Of a DNA stretch of 64,000 nucleotides, positions 1 to 9,710 are shown in pieces. Source of the DNA: Mariniflexile maritimum (GTDB lineage Bacteria > Bacteroidota > Bacteroidia > Flavobacteriales > Flavobacteriaceae); NCBI RefSeq assembly GCF_009746565.1, contig NZ_WRPN01000004.1, forward strand, positions 124,001-188,000, given 5' to 3'. The stretch's first letter is position 1; every line of letters begins with the position of its first letter. The translations under genes were made by a program, and so were the position numbers. A model generated the notes under the pieces. It was given only the letters and a program-made list of their open reading frames with translations, ran no database searches and had not been told where the DNA came from.

Positions 1-955
1 TGATGGCGGAGCTGCTGCCGATGTTGCCCCCGGTTCAGATTGGGTACACATGGCATTTACAATTTCAGCTACCGAAGCCATTTTATACATCAACGGGCAA
101 CTCGTAAAAAACAGCCCGATTACGGGGGTTAGCTGGACGGGTTGCGATTTGTTGTCCATCATGTCGGGAGCGCCTCGTTTTACGGGTTGGGACCATAAAT
201 CCGATAATAGTTATATGGACGATTTACGCCTGTTCAATAAAGCATTAACACAATCGGAAATTCAAAACATTATAGATGTTACAAATCCTTATGTGCCAGT
301 ATCGGGCGAAACTCTGTACATGCCTTTCAACAATAATTATGTTAACGTAGTAGGCAATGTTACGGCAACCAAAGTGGGGTCTCCTATTTTTTCTGGCGAA
401 CCTAAAAAAGGCACCAATGCCTATGCCGGTGCTACCGATGCGTATTTAACGTTACCAACAACAGGCTTAACGGGCGAATCCTTTAGTGCTGTTATGTGGT
501 ATAAATTAAATGCAACTCCAGATCGCGCTGGTATTTTGGTGGCTGGTCCTGAAGATACGGCAAACCCAACCGCTCAAAACAATCGAAAAAACGGTTTCAG
601 GTTTTTTAGGGAAGCAGGTGCGGCAGGTTTCCAACGTTTCAAATTAAATGTAGGCAATGGTACTGCCGATGTTTGGGTTGATGGCGGTGTAGCGGCCGAT
701 GTAGCAAACACTGCTGGATGGGTGCATTTGGCATTCACCATATCACCAACAAAAGCCATTGTATATATAAATGGTTTGCCAGTAAAGGAAAGCCCAATTA
801 CAGGGATAGACTGGACTGGTTGTAATATATTATCCATTATGTCGGGTGCGCCACGTTTTACAGGATGGAACCATAAATCAGATTTAAGTTATTTGGACGA
901 GCTTCATTTATATAACAAAACCTTAACTCAGGCAGAAATTCAGGCCTTGATGTAA
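1..955 (+). CDS. LamG-type surface glycan-binding protein, 3' part
   Basis: The reading frame is open from base 2, so this is the C-terminal part of a larger gene that begins before the window. It holds one complete and one partial copy of a LamG/concanavalin-A-like jelly roll. The segment starting DGGAAADV at base 2 recurs as DGGVAADV at base 680, giving a module of about 226 residues. Both copies share the stretch IMSGAPRFTGW and end in a D-L-Y-N-type strand. No T9SS sorting domain follows. In PULs such proteins usually sit after SusC/SusD as outer-surface binding lipoproteins. That role is inferred from the next seven genes; the N-terminus and signal peptide are not visible. Confidence 0.75.
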   Translation, partial: DGGAAADVAPGSDWVHMAFTISATEAILYINGQLVKNSPITGVSWTGCDLLSIMSGAPRFTGWDHKSDNSYMDDLRLFNKALTQSEIQNIIDVTNPYVPVSGETLYMPFNNNYVNVVGNVTATKVGSPIFSGEPKKGTNAYAGATDAYLTLPTTGLTGESFSAVMWYKLNATPDRAGILVAGPEDTANPTAQNNRKNGFRFFREAGAAGFQRFKLNVGNGTADVWVDGGVAADVANTAGWVHLAFTISPTKAIVYINGLPVKESPITGIDWTGCNILSIMSGAPRFTGWNHKSDLSYLDELHLYNKTLTQAEIQALM

Positions 956-1084
956 CTAACGTAACGGCTCCATTTTATTGGATGCTATACATTTAGAAAA
1001 ACAATAGTTAGTTTGTTTAGTTTGTTTGTTAATTTTTTAGCTGCACTTGTTTTTTAAGTGCAGCTAAAATTTAATTTATTTTTT

Positions 1085-2452
1085 ATGAAAATTTCACATC
1101 AACATATATCATTTTGTATCGTTGTTTCGGTCTTATTCCTTTTTAATTGTAACAATAAAATAGTCAATAAGAACACTGAAATGCTCAATACCGAAAAGGG
1201 TAAATGGTCTGATGATGAGCTGCTTACGCGCATCCAAAAAGAAACCTTCAACTATTTCTGGGAAGGTGCCGAACCCAATTCCGGGTTGGCGCGCGAGCGT
1301 TTGCACATGGACAACGTTTATCCAACCTCGCCAATGAACACAGTAACCACGGGTGGCAGTGGCTTCGGGCTTATGGCTATTTTAGTGGGTATAGAACGCG
1401 GTTTTGTTTCGAGGGAAGATGCCCTAAACCGCTATTTGAGAATAATCGATTTTCTTGAAAAAGCCGACCGGTTTCACGGCGCATGGCCCCATTGGTTAAA
1501 CGGAGAAACAGGAAAAGTGGTTCCTTTCAGCAAAAAAGATACAGGTGGCGATTTGGTTGAAACTGCATTCTTGGTTCAAGGTTTGTTAACGGTTTCAGAA
1601 TATTTTAAAAACGGAAATGAAAAGGAACAACAACTGGTAGAAAAAATCGATACGCTCTGGAAAACTGTAGAATGGAATTGGTACACAAAAAACGGGCAAG
1701 ATGTGCTGTATTGGCATTGGTCGCCTACCGATGGGTGGGACATGAATTTTCCAGTTGGTGGTTACAACGAATGTTTAATCATGTATGTTTTAGCGGCTTC
1801 ATCGCCAACATATCCCATAAAACCATCCGTTTATCATAAAGGTTGGGCAAAAGATGGAGCGATTGTTTCAACAGAAAAATTTTATGGCGAAGACTTGGTA
1901 CTAAATTATTACGAACATGATGATGCGCCCATTGGCCCCCTATTTTGGGCTCATTATTCTTATTTAGGGTTGAACCCCAAGGGCTTATCCGACCAATATG
2001 CCGATTATTGGAAACTCGTTCAAAATCATGCCAAAATTCATTATAAATACGCTTTGGATAATCCTAAAAACTTTAAAGGCTATGGCGATAGTTTATGGGG
2101 CTTAACCTCAAGTTATTCCATAAAAGGGTATGCTGGCCATCGACCCGGACACGATTTAGGGGTTATTTCGCCAACAGCAGCATTGTCGTCCTTTCCATAT
2201 ACCCCAAAGGAAAGCATGAAAATGCTTCGTAATTTGTATAAAAACCACGATTCTTTAATAGGTAAATATGGCCCTTATGATGCGTTTAGCTTGCAGGATA
2301 ATTGGTTTACACCCCGCTATTTGGCTATCGACCAAGGCCCCATTCCAGTCATGATCGAAAATTATAGAACGGGTTTGCTTTGGAAATTGTTTATGCAAAA
2401 CACCGATGTTAAAAACGGATTGCATAAATTGGGATTCACAATTAAAAAATAA
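1085..2452 (+). CDS. GH144-like (glycoamylase-like domain) lipoprotein, copy 1
   Basis: A 455-residue protein of the glycoamylase-like family that includes GH144 beta-1,2-glucanases. The start at 1085 is preferred over an upstream non-ATG start because it gives a compact lipoprotein signal, MKIS...LFLFNCN. The conserved core is clear: QKETFNYFWEGA, TTGGSGFGLMAI, ADRFHGAWPHW, GGDLVETAFL, and a C-terminal AIDQGPIPVMIEN. Members are (alpha/alpha)6 barrels; characterised GH144 enzymes are endo-beta-1,2-glucanases and an exo-sophorohydrolase. The next gene, five bases downstream, is a paralogue, and GH3 follows. Family is clear; beta-1,2-glucan as substrate is inference. Confidence 0.85.
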   Translation: MKISHQHISFCIVVSVLFLFNCNNKIVNKNTEMLNTEKGKWSDDELLTRIQKETFNYFWEGAEPNSGLARERLHMDNVYPTSPMNTVTTGGSGFGLMAILVGIERGFVSREDALNRYLRIIDFLEKADRFHGAWPHWLNGETGKVVPFSKKDTGGDLVETAFLVQGLLTVSEYFKNGNEKEQQLVEKIDTLWKTVEWNWYTKNGQDVLYWHWSPTDGWDMNFPVGGYNECLIMYVLAASSPTYPIKPSVYHKGWAKDGAIVSTEKFYGEDLVLNYYEHDDAPIGPLFWAHYSYLGLNPKGLSDQYADYWKLVQNHAKIHYKYALDNPKNFKGYGDSLWGLTSSYSIKGYAGHRPGHDLGVISPTAALSSFPYTPKESMKMLRNLYKNHDSLIGKYGPYDAFSLQDNWFTPRYLAIDQGPIPVMIENYRTGLLWKLFMQNTDVKNGLHKLGFTIKK

Positions 2453-2456
2453 AAAA

Positions 2457-3824
2457 ATGTACAGAGTTTATTGTTTTGCGGTGTTTGCATTTGTATTGTT
2501 TTCCTGCGGGTCTGATGATGGCCCCGGGTATCAAGAACCCTATATACCAACACCTAACGAACCAATTGTTACGCCATTAACCGATACCGAACTCATGGAC
2601 TTAACCCAAAAAGAAACCTTTAAGTATTTTTGGGATTTTGCCAATTCCGCTACAGGAGCAGCCAAAGAACGCTACCATCCTACAAATCCCACTTTAAACC
2701 AAAATGTTGTTACAACCGGAGGCACAGGTTTTGGGCTTATGGCCATATTAGTAGGAATAGAAAGAGGGTATGTTACCAGAAATGAAGCCGTAACACGTTT
2801 AACAAAAATAATGGCTTTTTTAGAAACCGCCGACCGCTTTCATGGTGCATGGCCACATTGGCTGGATGGTGGTACTGGTAAGGTATTGCCATTTAGCACC
2901 AAAGATGATGGGGGCGATTTAGTTGAAACCGCCTTTTTAGTTCAGGGATTGCTATGTGTTAAAGAATATTTTAAAAATGGAACCGATACCGAAAAAGCCC
3001 TGGCAACCAAGGCCGACGCCCTTTGGAAAGGTGTTGAATGGAACTGGTACACCCAAAATCAAGACGCTTTGTACTGGCATTGGAGCCCCAACTACGGTTT
3101 TGATATTAACTTGAAATTAACTGGGTACAACGAAACCTTAATTGCTTACGTGTTGGCAGCGGCTTCTCCAAATTATAGCATCAGTAAATCGGTTTACGAA
3201 AAAGGATGGGCAAGTTCGGGCGCCATTGTTTCATCTGCTTCCCAATACGGTTTTCCATTAGTGTTAAAGCATGCGGGTGGCTCCAGTTTTGGTGGCCCTT
3301 TGTTTTTTAGCCATTATTCATTCTTGGGCTTAAATCCAAAAAACTTGTCCGATCAATATGGTAATTACTGGAATTTGGTTGTTAACCACACAAAAATTAA
3401 CCGTCAGTACTGTATTTCAAATCCGAAAAACTTTGTTGGCTATGGGGCAGATTGTTGGGGTTTAACGGCAAGTTATTCAAGAAATGCCGATGGGTCTATT
3501 GGTTATTCGGCACACAGCCCTTCAAACGATTTGGGTATCATTTCCCCAACGGCAGCTATCAGTTCCATTGCTTTCACACCTACCGAATCTTTAAAGGCCA
3601 TGCATTTTTTCTATTCAAAGAAAGATAAATTGTTAGGGCCTGCAGGGTTTTACGATGCGTTTAGTCCGCAATACAATTATTGGGTGGCCAATGCGTATTT
3701 GGCAATCGACCAAGGGCCTCAAATTGTAATGATTGAAAATCACAGAACGGGTTTACTATGGAATTTGTTCATGCAAAACACCGATGTGAAAAACGGATTA
3801 AATAAACTTGGGTTTAATTTTTAA
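2457..3824 (+). CDS. GH144-like lipoprotein, copy 2
   Basis: A tandem paralogue of the preceding gene, 455 residues. The start at 2457 is chosen over an upstream in-frame codon because it directly gives the lipobox LFSC at residues 16-19. It keeps the same core (QKETFKYFWDFA, TTGGTGFGLMAI, ADRFHGAWPHW, GGDLVETAFLV, AIDQGPQIVMIEN). It has a longer linker (YQEPYIPTPNEPIVTP) after the lipid anchor and extra residues near RNADGSIGYSAHSP. The two copies probably divide endo and exo roles or differ in location. They are likely one transcript with the esterase ten bases downstream. Confidence 0.85.
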   Translation: MYRVYCFAVFAFVLFSCGSDDGPGYQEPYIPTPNEPIVTPLTDTELMDLTQKETFKYFWDFANSATGAAKERYHPTNPTLNQNVVTTGGTGFGLMAILVGIERGYVTRNEAVTRLTKIMAFLETADRFHGAWPHWLDGGTGKVLPFSTKDDGGDLVETAFLVQGLLCVKEYFKNGTDTEKALATKADALWKGVEWNWYTQNQDALYWHWSPNYGFDINLKLTGYNETLIAYVLAAASPNYSISKSVYEKGWASSGAIVSSASQYGFPLVLKHAGGSSFGGPLFFSHYSFLGLNPKNLSDQYGNYWNLVVNHTKINRQYCISNPKNFVGYGADCWGLTASYSRNADGSIGYSAHSPSNDLGIISPTAAISSIAFTPTESLKAMHFFYSKKDKLLGPAGFYDAFSPQYNYWVANAYLAIDQGPQIVMIENHRTGLLWNLFMQNTDVKNGLNKLGFNF

Positions 3825-3833
3825 ATAACGAAA

Positions 3834-4637
3834 ATGGAAACTATATTTAGAAAATTCCTTATAAAGAACAGCTTTTGGCTTGTGTTCATTTTAATTGCAA
3901 ATGTTGCGTTCGCACAACAGGATGTTTTTTCAAAAGAATTGTTTATCCAAGGAAAGGATACCCTAAAATACCGGTTATTGCTACCTAAAGATTTTTCAGA
4001 AAGCAAACAATACCCCGTTTTGTTATTTCTCCATGGCGCAGGCGAACGTGGTTCTGATAACACCAAACAGCTCACCCACGGCAGTAAATTATTTGCAAGC
4101 GAAATAAACCGTGGTGCCTTTCCTGCCATTGTTATTTTTCCACAGTGTCCACAAGATGATTATTGGGCTAATGTGGCAGTTGATAGAAGCACCAAGCCAC
4201 TTACACTTAGCTTTCCCACAGATGCTGCACCAACAAAAGCACTAAATTTAGTGATGCTTTTAATGGACGATTATTTAAGCAAACCTTTTACAAACAAGCA
4301 AAAGGTTTATGTTGCAGGTCTATCAATGGGCGGTATGGGAACCTTTGAAATCCTTAATAGAAAACCCGATATGTTCGCCGCTGCCTTCACTATTTGTGGT
4401 GGCGGAAACCCCGAGGGCGTTAAGGCTTATGCCATCAAAACAGAGCTTTGGGTATTTCATGGTGCAAAGGATGATGTGGTCGATCCGCAATTATCGGTTA
4501 GCATGGTGTCAGCATATCTAAAAGCTGGAGGGAAACCTAATTTTAGCTTGTTTGCAAACGACAATCATAACAGTTGGGATTCCGCTTTTGCCGAACCACA
4601 ACTTTTACCTTGGCTATTTTCAAAATCAAAAAATTAA
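3834..4637 (+). CDS. secreted alpha/beta-hydrolase esterase
   Basis: A 267-residue protein with a cleavable signal ending VAFAQQ. It has the prolyl-oligopeptidase/PHB-depolymerase-like esterase layout: oxyanion region LFLHGAGERG (residues 65-73), nucleophile elbow GLSMGG with Ser164, acid in HGAKDD (Asp213 or 214) and His245 in NDNHNSW. The catalytic triad is therefore complete. It lies between the GH144 pair and GH3, four bases before the latter, so it is probably part of the same operon. A role in removing acyl decorations from the glycan is inferred; a peptidase or lipase role is less likely. Confidence 0.8.
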   Translation: METIFRKFLIKNSFWLVFILIANVAFAQQDVFSKELFIQGKDTLKYRLLLPKDFSESKQYPVLLFLHGAGERGSDNTKQLTHGSKLFASEINRGAFPAIVIFPQCPQDDYWANVAVDRSTKPLTLSFPTDAAPTKALNLVMLLMDDYLSKPFTNKQKVYVAGLSMGGMGTFEILNRKPDMFAAAFTICGGGNPEGVKAYAIKTELWVFHGAKDDVVDPQLSVSMVSAYLKAGGKPNFSLFANDNHNSWDSAFAEPQLLPWLFSKSKN

Positions 4638-4640
4638 AAA

Positions 4641-6959
4641 ATGAAGAACCTATCCAAAATCAAATTTATTGCGTATTCACTCATTGTTATGGTGTTGCAA
4701 TCGTGTGTTTCAGAAAATGCAAATACAAAAAATGCAGCAACCAACAATCCTTTTGAAGCAAAAGTAGATTCTATTTTAAAATTAATGACTTTAGAAGAAA
4801 AAATAGGTCAATTAAATTTACCAAGCGTTGGGCAATTTACAACCGGTCAAGCCACCAATTCGGATATAGGCGGAAAAATTGAAAAGGGATTGGTTGGCGG
4901 TCTTTTTAATATAAAGACGGTTGAAAAAATAAAAGAAGTCCAAAAAATAGCTGTTGAAAAAAGCCGATTAAAAATTCCATTGCTGTTTGGTATGGATGTT
5001 ATTCATGGCTACGAAACCACATTCCCAATTCCCCTGGGGTTGTCCTGCTCATGGGATATGGAAATGATTGAAAAAACCGCAAGAATTGCTGCCACAGAAG
5101 CAAGTGCCGATGGTATTAACTGGACCTTTTCGCCCATGGTCGATATTTCTCGCGACCCGCGATGGGGGCGTGTTTCAGAAGGTTCGGGTGAAGACGCCTT
5201 TCTGGGAAGCCAAATAGCCAAAGCCATGGTAAAAGGGTACCAAGGCGATGATTTAACAAGCAACAAAACCATTATGGCCTGTGTAAAGCATTTTGCGCTT
5301 TACGGTGCACCAGATGCTGGGCGCGATTACAATACCGTTGACATGAGCAAAATTAGAATGTACAACGAGTATTTGCCTCCCTACAAGGCGGCGGTCGATG
5401 CCGGTGTGGGTTCGGTTATGGCCTCATTTAATGAAATTGATGGCATTCCGGCCACAGGAAACCGTTGGTTGCTAACCAGTTTACTTCGCAACGACTGGGG
5501 CTTTAAGGGCTTTGTTGTAACCGATTATACAGGAATTAATGAAATGACCGACCACGGCATGGGCGATTTGCAACAGGTGTCTGCACTGGCACTTAATGCA
5601 GGGGTCGATATGGACATGGTGGGCGAAGGTTTTCTTTCAACCCTTAAAAAATCGGTGGAAGAAGGTACCGTTAAAATAGCCGACATCGATGCAGCCGTAA
5701 AGCGCATGTTAACCGCCAAATATAAATTGGGCTTGTTCAACGACCCTTTTAAATATTGTGATGATAACCGCGCCAAAACAGATATTTTTACAAAAGAGAA
5801 CAGAACTTTTGCAAGAACTGTTGCTGCAGAATCGATGGTGCTTTTAAAAAATGACAATCAATTATTGCCTTTAAAAAAATCGGGCACCATCGCACTTATT
5901 GGGCCATTGGCAAATTCAAAACAGAACATGCCCGGTACCTGGAGTGTAGCCACAAAACTAGACAAGGCCATTTCTGTTCTTGATGGCATGACATCGGTTA
6001 TTGGCAATCAGGCGACCATTTTATATGCCAAAGGAAGCAATTTAGACTATGATTTGGAGTTTGAAAAGCACGCAACCATGTTTGGGAGAGAAATTAAAAG
6101 GGATGGTAGAACCGATAAACAGCTCATAGATGAAGCTTTGGGCATCGCATCAAAAGCCGATGTAGTTGTGGCGGCTTTGGGCGAATCTTCCGAAATGAGC
6201 GGGGAAAGCAGCAGCCGAAGCAACATTCAAATTCCACAGGCACAGAAAGATTTATTAAATGCCTTACTTAAAACAGGAAAACCGGTAGTTTTGGTGTTGT
6301 TCACTGGCCGACCCTTGGTAATTGTTGAAGAAAACGCCAACGTTCCAGCTATTTTAAATGTTTGGTTTCCGGGCAGTGAAGCTGGTTTGGCCATTTCCGA
6401 TGTGCTGTTTGGCGATGTTAACCCTTCCGGAAAACTAACGGCAACCTTCCCAATGAATGTAGGGCAGATCCCTATTTTTTACAGTCATAAAAACACAGGA
6501 AGGCCTTTAGCAAATACCGAAGGTAAGTTTGAAAAATTCCGAAGCAATTATTTAGATGTTCGCAACGAGCCCTTATTTCCTTTTGGTTTTGGTTTAAGTT
6601 ATACCACATTCCATTATGGTAATTTGCAATTAAGTAGTCCAAAAATGGATGCAAAAGGCAGTATGAAAGTTTCTGTTGAGGTTACAAATTCAGGAAATTT
6701 TGATGGGAAGGAAGTGGTGCAATTGTACGTGCGCGATTTGGTAGGTTCGGTAACGCGTCCGGTTAAGGAACTTAAAGGGTTTCAAAAAATTGAACTTAAA
6801 AAGGGCGAAACAAAAACCGTAACCTTCACGTTAACTGAAACCGATTTGAAATTCTACAATTCCAACCTCGATTTTGTTGCAGAACCCGGCATGTTTCAAG
6901 TGTTTGTTGGAACCGATTCCAATGCAAAACTTATGAAATCGTTTGAATTAACAAAATAG
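4641..6959 (+). CDS. bglX: GH3 beta-glucosidase (BglX-like), lipoprotein
   Basis: A 772-residue, full-length three-domain GH3 enzyme. A lipoprotein signal with VLQSC precedes the GH3 N-terminal barrel. The barrel contains MDVIHG, the KHF...Y region and the nucleophile motif FVVTDY with Asp295. The GH3 C-terminal domain follows with GESSEMSGE near residue 515, where the acid/base Glu is expected. A fibronectin-III-like domain closes the protein (from about 660, EVVQLYVRD). The enzyme would release glucose from short beta-linked oligosaccharides in the periplasm. Next to two GH144 proteins it is a good candidate sophorose/beta-1,2-glucosidase, but linkage preference cannot be read from the sequence. 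Confidence 0.92.
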   Translation: MKNLSKIKFIAYSLIVMVLQSCVSENANTKNAATNNPFEAKVDSILKLMTLEEKIGQLNLPSVGQFTTGQATNSDIGGKIEKGLVGGLFNIKTVEKIKEVQKIAVEKSRLKIPLLFGMDVIHGYETTFPIPLGLSCSWDMEMIEKTARIAATEASADGINWTFSPMVDISRDPRWGRVSEGSGEDAFLGSQIAKAMVKGYQGDDLTSNKTIMACVKHFALYGAPDAGRDYNTVDMSKIRMYNEYLPPYKAAVDAGVGSVMASFNEIDGIPATGNRWLLTSLLRNDWGFKGFVVTDYTGINEMTDHGMGDLQQVSALALNAGVDMDMVGEGFLSTLKKSVEEGTVKIADIDAAVKRMLTAKYKLGLFNDPFKYCDDNRAKTDIFTKENRTFARTVAAESMVLLKNDNQLLPLKKSGTIALIGPLANSKQNMPGTWSVATKLDKAISVLDGMTSVIGNQATILYAKGSNLDYDLEFEKHATMFGREIKRDGRTDKQLIDEALGIASKADVVVAALGESSEMSGESSSRSNIQIPQAQKDLLNALLKTGKPVVLVLFTGRPLVIVEENANVPAILNVWFPGSEAGLAISDVLFGDVNPSGKLTATFPMNVGQIPIFYSHKNTGRPLANTEGKFEKFRSNYLDVRNEPLFPFGFGLSYTTFHYGNLQLSSPKMDAKGSMKVSVEVTNSGNFDGKEVVQLYVRDLVGSVTRPVKELKGFQKIELKKGETKTVTFTLTETDLKFYNSNLDFVAEPGMFQVFVGTDSNAKLMKSFELTK

Positions 6960-6965
6960 TTTTCC

Positions 6966-8723
6966 ATGAAACAAACGCTCTTTTTATTGCTTCTATGCGT
7001 TACGTCGCCCTGGCTATTGGCGCAGCAAAAAACCTATTGCAACCCTATTAATATCGATTATGGCTACACACCCTTTAAACGATTTTCCGACCAAGGCAAG
7101 CATCGGGCAACGGCCGACCCCGTAATCGTGAATTTCAAAAATAAATACTTTCTGTTTTCTACAAATCAGGAAGGCTATTGGTGGAGCGAGGATATGTTGC
7201 ACTGGAAATTCGTTTATAGAAAATTTTTGCGCGATGATACTTATACCCACGACTTAAACGCCCCTGCGGTTTGGGCCATGAAAGATGCGCTTTATGTGTA
7301 TGGTTCCACTTGGAAACAAGATTTTCCCATTTACAAAAGCACCAATCCAACGGTTGACGATTGGCAAATTGCTGTCGATACCTTAAAAGTGGGCGCTTGG
7401 GATCCTGCATTTCATTATGACGAAGAGAAGGATAAACTGTATTTATATTGGGGTTCCAGTAATGAATGGCCCCTTTTAGGCACCGAAATCAATACGGAAA
7501 CCATGCAGTCGGAAGGCTATACGGTTCCCATTGTAAAATTGCATCCTGAAGATCATGGTTGGGAGCGTTTTGGCGAATATAACGATAATGTGTTTTTACA
7601 GCCCTTTATTGAAGGTGCGTGGATGACCAAACACAACGATAAATATTACATGCAGTATGGCGCACCGGCTACCGAGTTTAGTGGCTATGCCGATGGGGTT
7701 TATGTTAGCAAAGACCCTCTGCACGGGTTTCAATACCAACAGCACAACCCGTTTTCGTATAAACCGGGTGGTTTTGCGCGTGGTGCAGGCCATGGGGCTA
7801 CCTTTCAGGATAATTTTAATAATTATTGGCATGTGTCCACCATCTTTATTTCAACAAAAAATAATTTTGAAAGGCGCTTAGGAATATGGCCCGCAGGGTT
7901 TGATGCCGATGATGTGATGTATTGCAACACGGCGTATGGCGATTACCCAACCTTGTTACCAGGCTTTGCCGAAGGAAAGGATTTTTCAAAAGGCTTATTT
8001 ACGGGTTGGATGCTTTTAAACTACCAAAAGCCTGTGCAAACTTCTTCCAATTTGGGTGGCTATCATCCTAATTTCGCGGTTGATGAAGATATTAAAACCT
8101 ATTGGAGTGCCCAAACTGGCAATAAAGGCGAATGGTTCCAAACCGATTTGGGCGCGGTGTCCACCATCAACGCAATTCAAATTAATTATGCCGACCAAGA
8201 TGCGGAATTCATGGGAAAAACCTTGGGCAAATTTCATCAATATAAAATTTATGGCTCCACTGACGGCAAAAAATGGCAAGTAGTTGTTGATAAAAGCAAC
8301 AACCAAACCGATGTGCCCCACGATTATGTGGAACTGGCCATACCTGCGAAGTACCGGTATTTAAAAATGGAAAACCTGCACATGCCCACAGGGAAATTTG
8401 CGTTAAGTGGTTTTCGGGTTTTTGGCAAAGGAAATGGCACCAAGCCAAACAAAGTTGAAAATTTTACGGTTTTGCGATCCAGCCCCAAAAAATATGGCGA
8501 ACGCCGAAGTATCTGGTTTAAATGGCAACAAAATGCCTTGGCTGATGGCTATGTGATTTATTGGGGAAAATCGCCCGAGAAATTATACGGAAGCATCATG
8601 GTTTACGGTAAAAACGAATACTTTTTTACGGGTGCCGACAAAGCCGACGCCTACTATTTTCAAATTGAGGCGTTTAATGCCAATGGGATGAGCGAACGTA
8701 GCGACATAAAAATATCTGAATAG
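6966..8723 (+). CDS. GH43-like glycosidase with F5/8 discoidin domain
   Basis: A 585-residue secreted protein (signal ends PWLLAQ). Residues 25-350 look like a GH43 five-bladed propeller with all three acids visible: Asp51 in ATADPV (base), Asp146 in GAWDPAF (pKa modulator) and Glu216 in IEGAW (acid). Residues 355-485 form an F5/8 type C (discoidin) carbohydrate-binding domain (AVDEDIKTYWSA, GKFHQYKIYGS). The last 95 residues resemble a fibronectin-III-like fold. GH43 members act on arabinose, xylose or galactose linkages; the exact sugar is unknown. The start is six bases after the GH3 stop, so it is co-transcribed. Confidence 0.82.
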   Translation: MKQTLFLLLLCVTSPWLLAQQKTYCNPINIDYGYTPFKRFSDQGKHRATADPVIVNFKNKYFLFSTNQEGYWWSEDMLHWKFVYRKFLRDDTYTHDLNAPAVWAMKDALYVYGSTWKQDFPIYKSTNPTVDDWQIAVDTLKVGAWDPAFHYDEEKDKLYLYWGSSNEWPLLGTEINTETMQSEGYTVPIVKLHPEDHGWERFGEYNDNVFLQPFIEGAWMTKHNDKYYMQYGAPATEFSGYADGVYVSKDPLHGFQYQQHNPFSYKPGGFARGAGHGATFQDNFNNYWHVSTIFISTKNNFERRLGIWPAGFDADDVMYCNTAYGDYPTLLPGFAEGKDFSKGLFTGWMLLNYQKPVQTSSNLGGYHPNFAVDEDIKTYWSAQTGNKGEWFQTDLGAVSTINAIQINYADQDAEFMGKTLGKFHQYKIYGSTDGKKWQVVVDKSNNQTDVPHDYVELAIPAKYRYLKMENLHMPTGKFALSGFRVFGKGNGTKPNKVENFTVLRSSPKKYGERRSIWFKWQQNALADGYVIYWGKSPEKLYGSIMVYGKNEYFFTGADKADAYYFQIEAFNANGMSERSDIKISE

Positions 8724-8822
8724 TATTCAATTCAAGGGCTTAGTGCCAGCTTGGGCATGCTGTTTTAAACTCACGTCCAAACGCTGTGCTCATTGAACTT
8801 GAACTTGTAATTTGATATCCAA

Positions 8823-9710
8823 ATGAAACACACCTTTATACTTGTTTTTTTATGCTTGGTGGTACAGTTATCCGCTCAAAACAAAGCGACGCACACCTAT
8901 ACCATAAAGGAAAAGGATACCTTGAAACTGGATGTTTATTATCCGGATAGTTTACAGAAAGATGAAAAATTGCCCGTTTTATTATGGATGCATGGAGGCG
9001 GTTTTTCAATAAGCTCAAGAGATTATGTAGAAGATGCCAAACTTTGCAGCGATGTAACCAAATATGGCTATATAGGTGTTTCTATTTCATACCGGTTGTT
9101 GCGTAAAGATACACCAACACAGTTTGGTTGTTTATGTTCCAAAGAAGAAAAAATGGAAACCTTTAAACAAGCGGCAATAGATTATCTTGATGCAGCGGTA
9201 TTTATAGTTGAAAACGCCGATGTTTTACAAATAGATCCATCAAAAATCATTGCGGGAGGAAGTAGTGCTGGTGCCGAAAGTATTTTAAACGCTGTTTTTA
9301 TGCGTGAATTTTTTGTAGATGATTTGGAAAACTACCAAAAGGTAGCGTTTGCCGGCGTATTTTCGTGTGGCGGAGCGGTTGTAAACGCCAATTACATCAC
9401 TAAAAGTAATGCCGTTCCTTCGGTGCTATTTCATGGAACAGACGACCAGTTGGTGCCATTCTCTTCGGCTCCTCATCATTTTTGTGAGCCATCAAAACCA
9501 GGCTATTTGATGCTGGACGGTTCAGCAACCATTGTAGATAAATTTTCAGAATTAGAAACACCATACTATTTCCATATAGTAAAAGGAGGCGGGCACGAGG
9601 TTTCTGCCATTCCCTTCAAGGAACTGGATGCTATTTTTGAATTTTTCGATAAAACGGTTTTAAACAGTGAAAATATCCAAACCAAAGTTATAAAAACCAA
9701 AGGGTTATGA
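8823..9710 (+). CDS. secreted carboxylesterase, HSL/BD-FAE-like
   Basis: A 295-residue alpha/beta hydrolase with signal peptide ending QLSAQ. The HGGGF oxyanion motif (residues 57-61), the GGSSAG elbow with Ser148, Asp in HGTDDQ and His in GGGHE make a complete triad. The HGGG type differs from the HGAG type of the esterase at 3834, so the two are not recent duplicates. About 100 bases separate it from GH43, and its stop overlaps the start of the sulfatase (ATGA), so these two are translationally coupled. Removal of acyl groups from a sulfated glycan is inferred. Confidence 0.82.
   Translation: MKHTFILVFLCLVVQLSAQNKATHTYTIKEKDTLKLDVYYPDSLQKDEKLPVLLWMHGGGFSISSRDYVEDAKLCSDVTKYGYIGVSISYRLLRKDTPTQFGCLCSKEEKMETFKQAAIDYLDAAVFIVENADVLQIDPSKIIAGGSSAGAESILNAVFMREFFVDDLENYQKVAFAGVFSCGGAVVNANYITKSNAVPSVLFHGTDDQLVPFSSAPHHFCEPSKPGYLMLDGSATIVDKFSELETPYYFHIVKGGGHEVSAIPFKELDAIFEFFDKTVLNSENIQTKVIKTKGL

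Noticed and set aside
574-837. 87-residue minus-strand frame in the LamG gene
   Set aside because: Opposite to a clearly coding LamG module; shadow.
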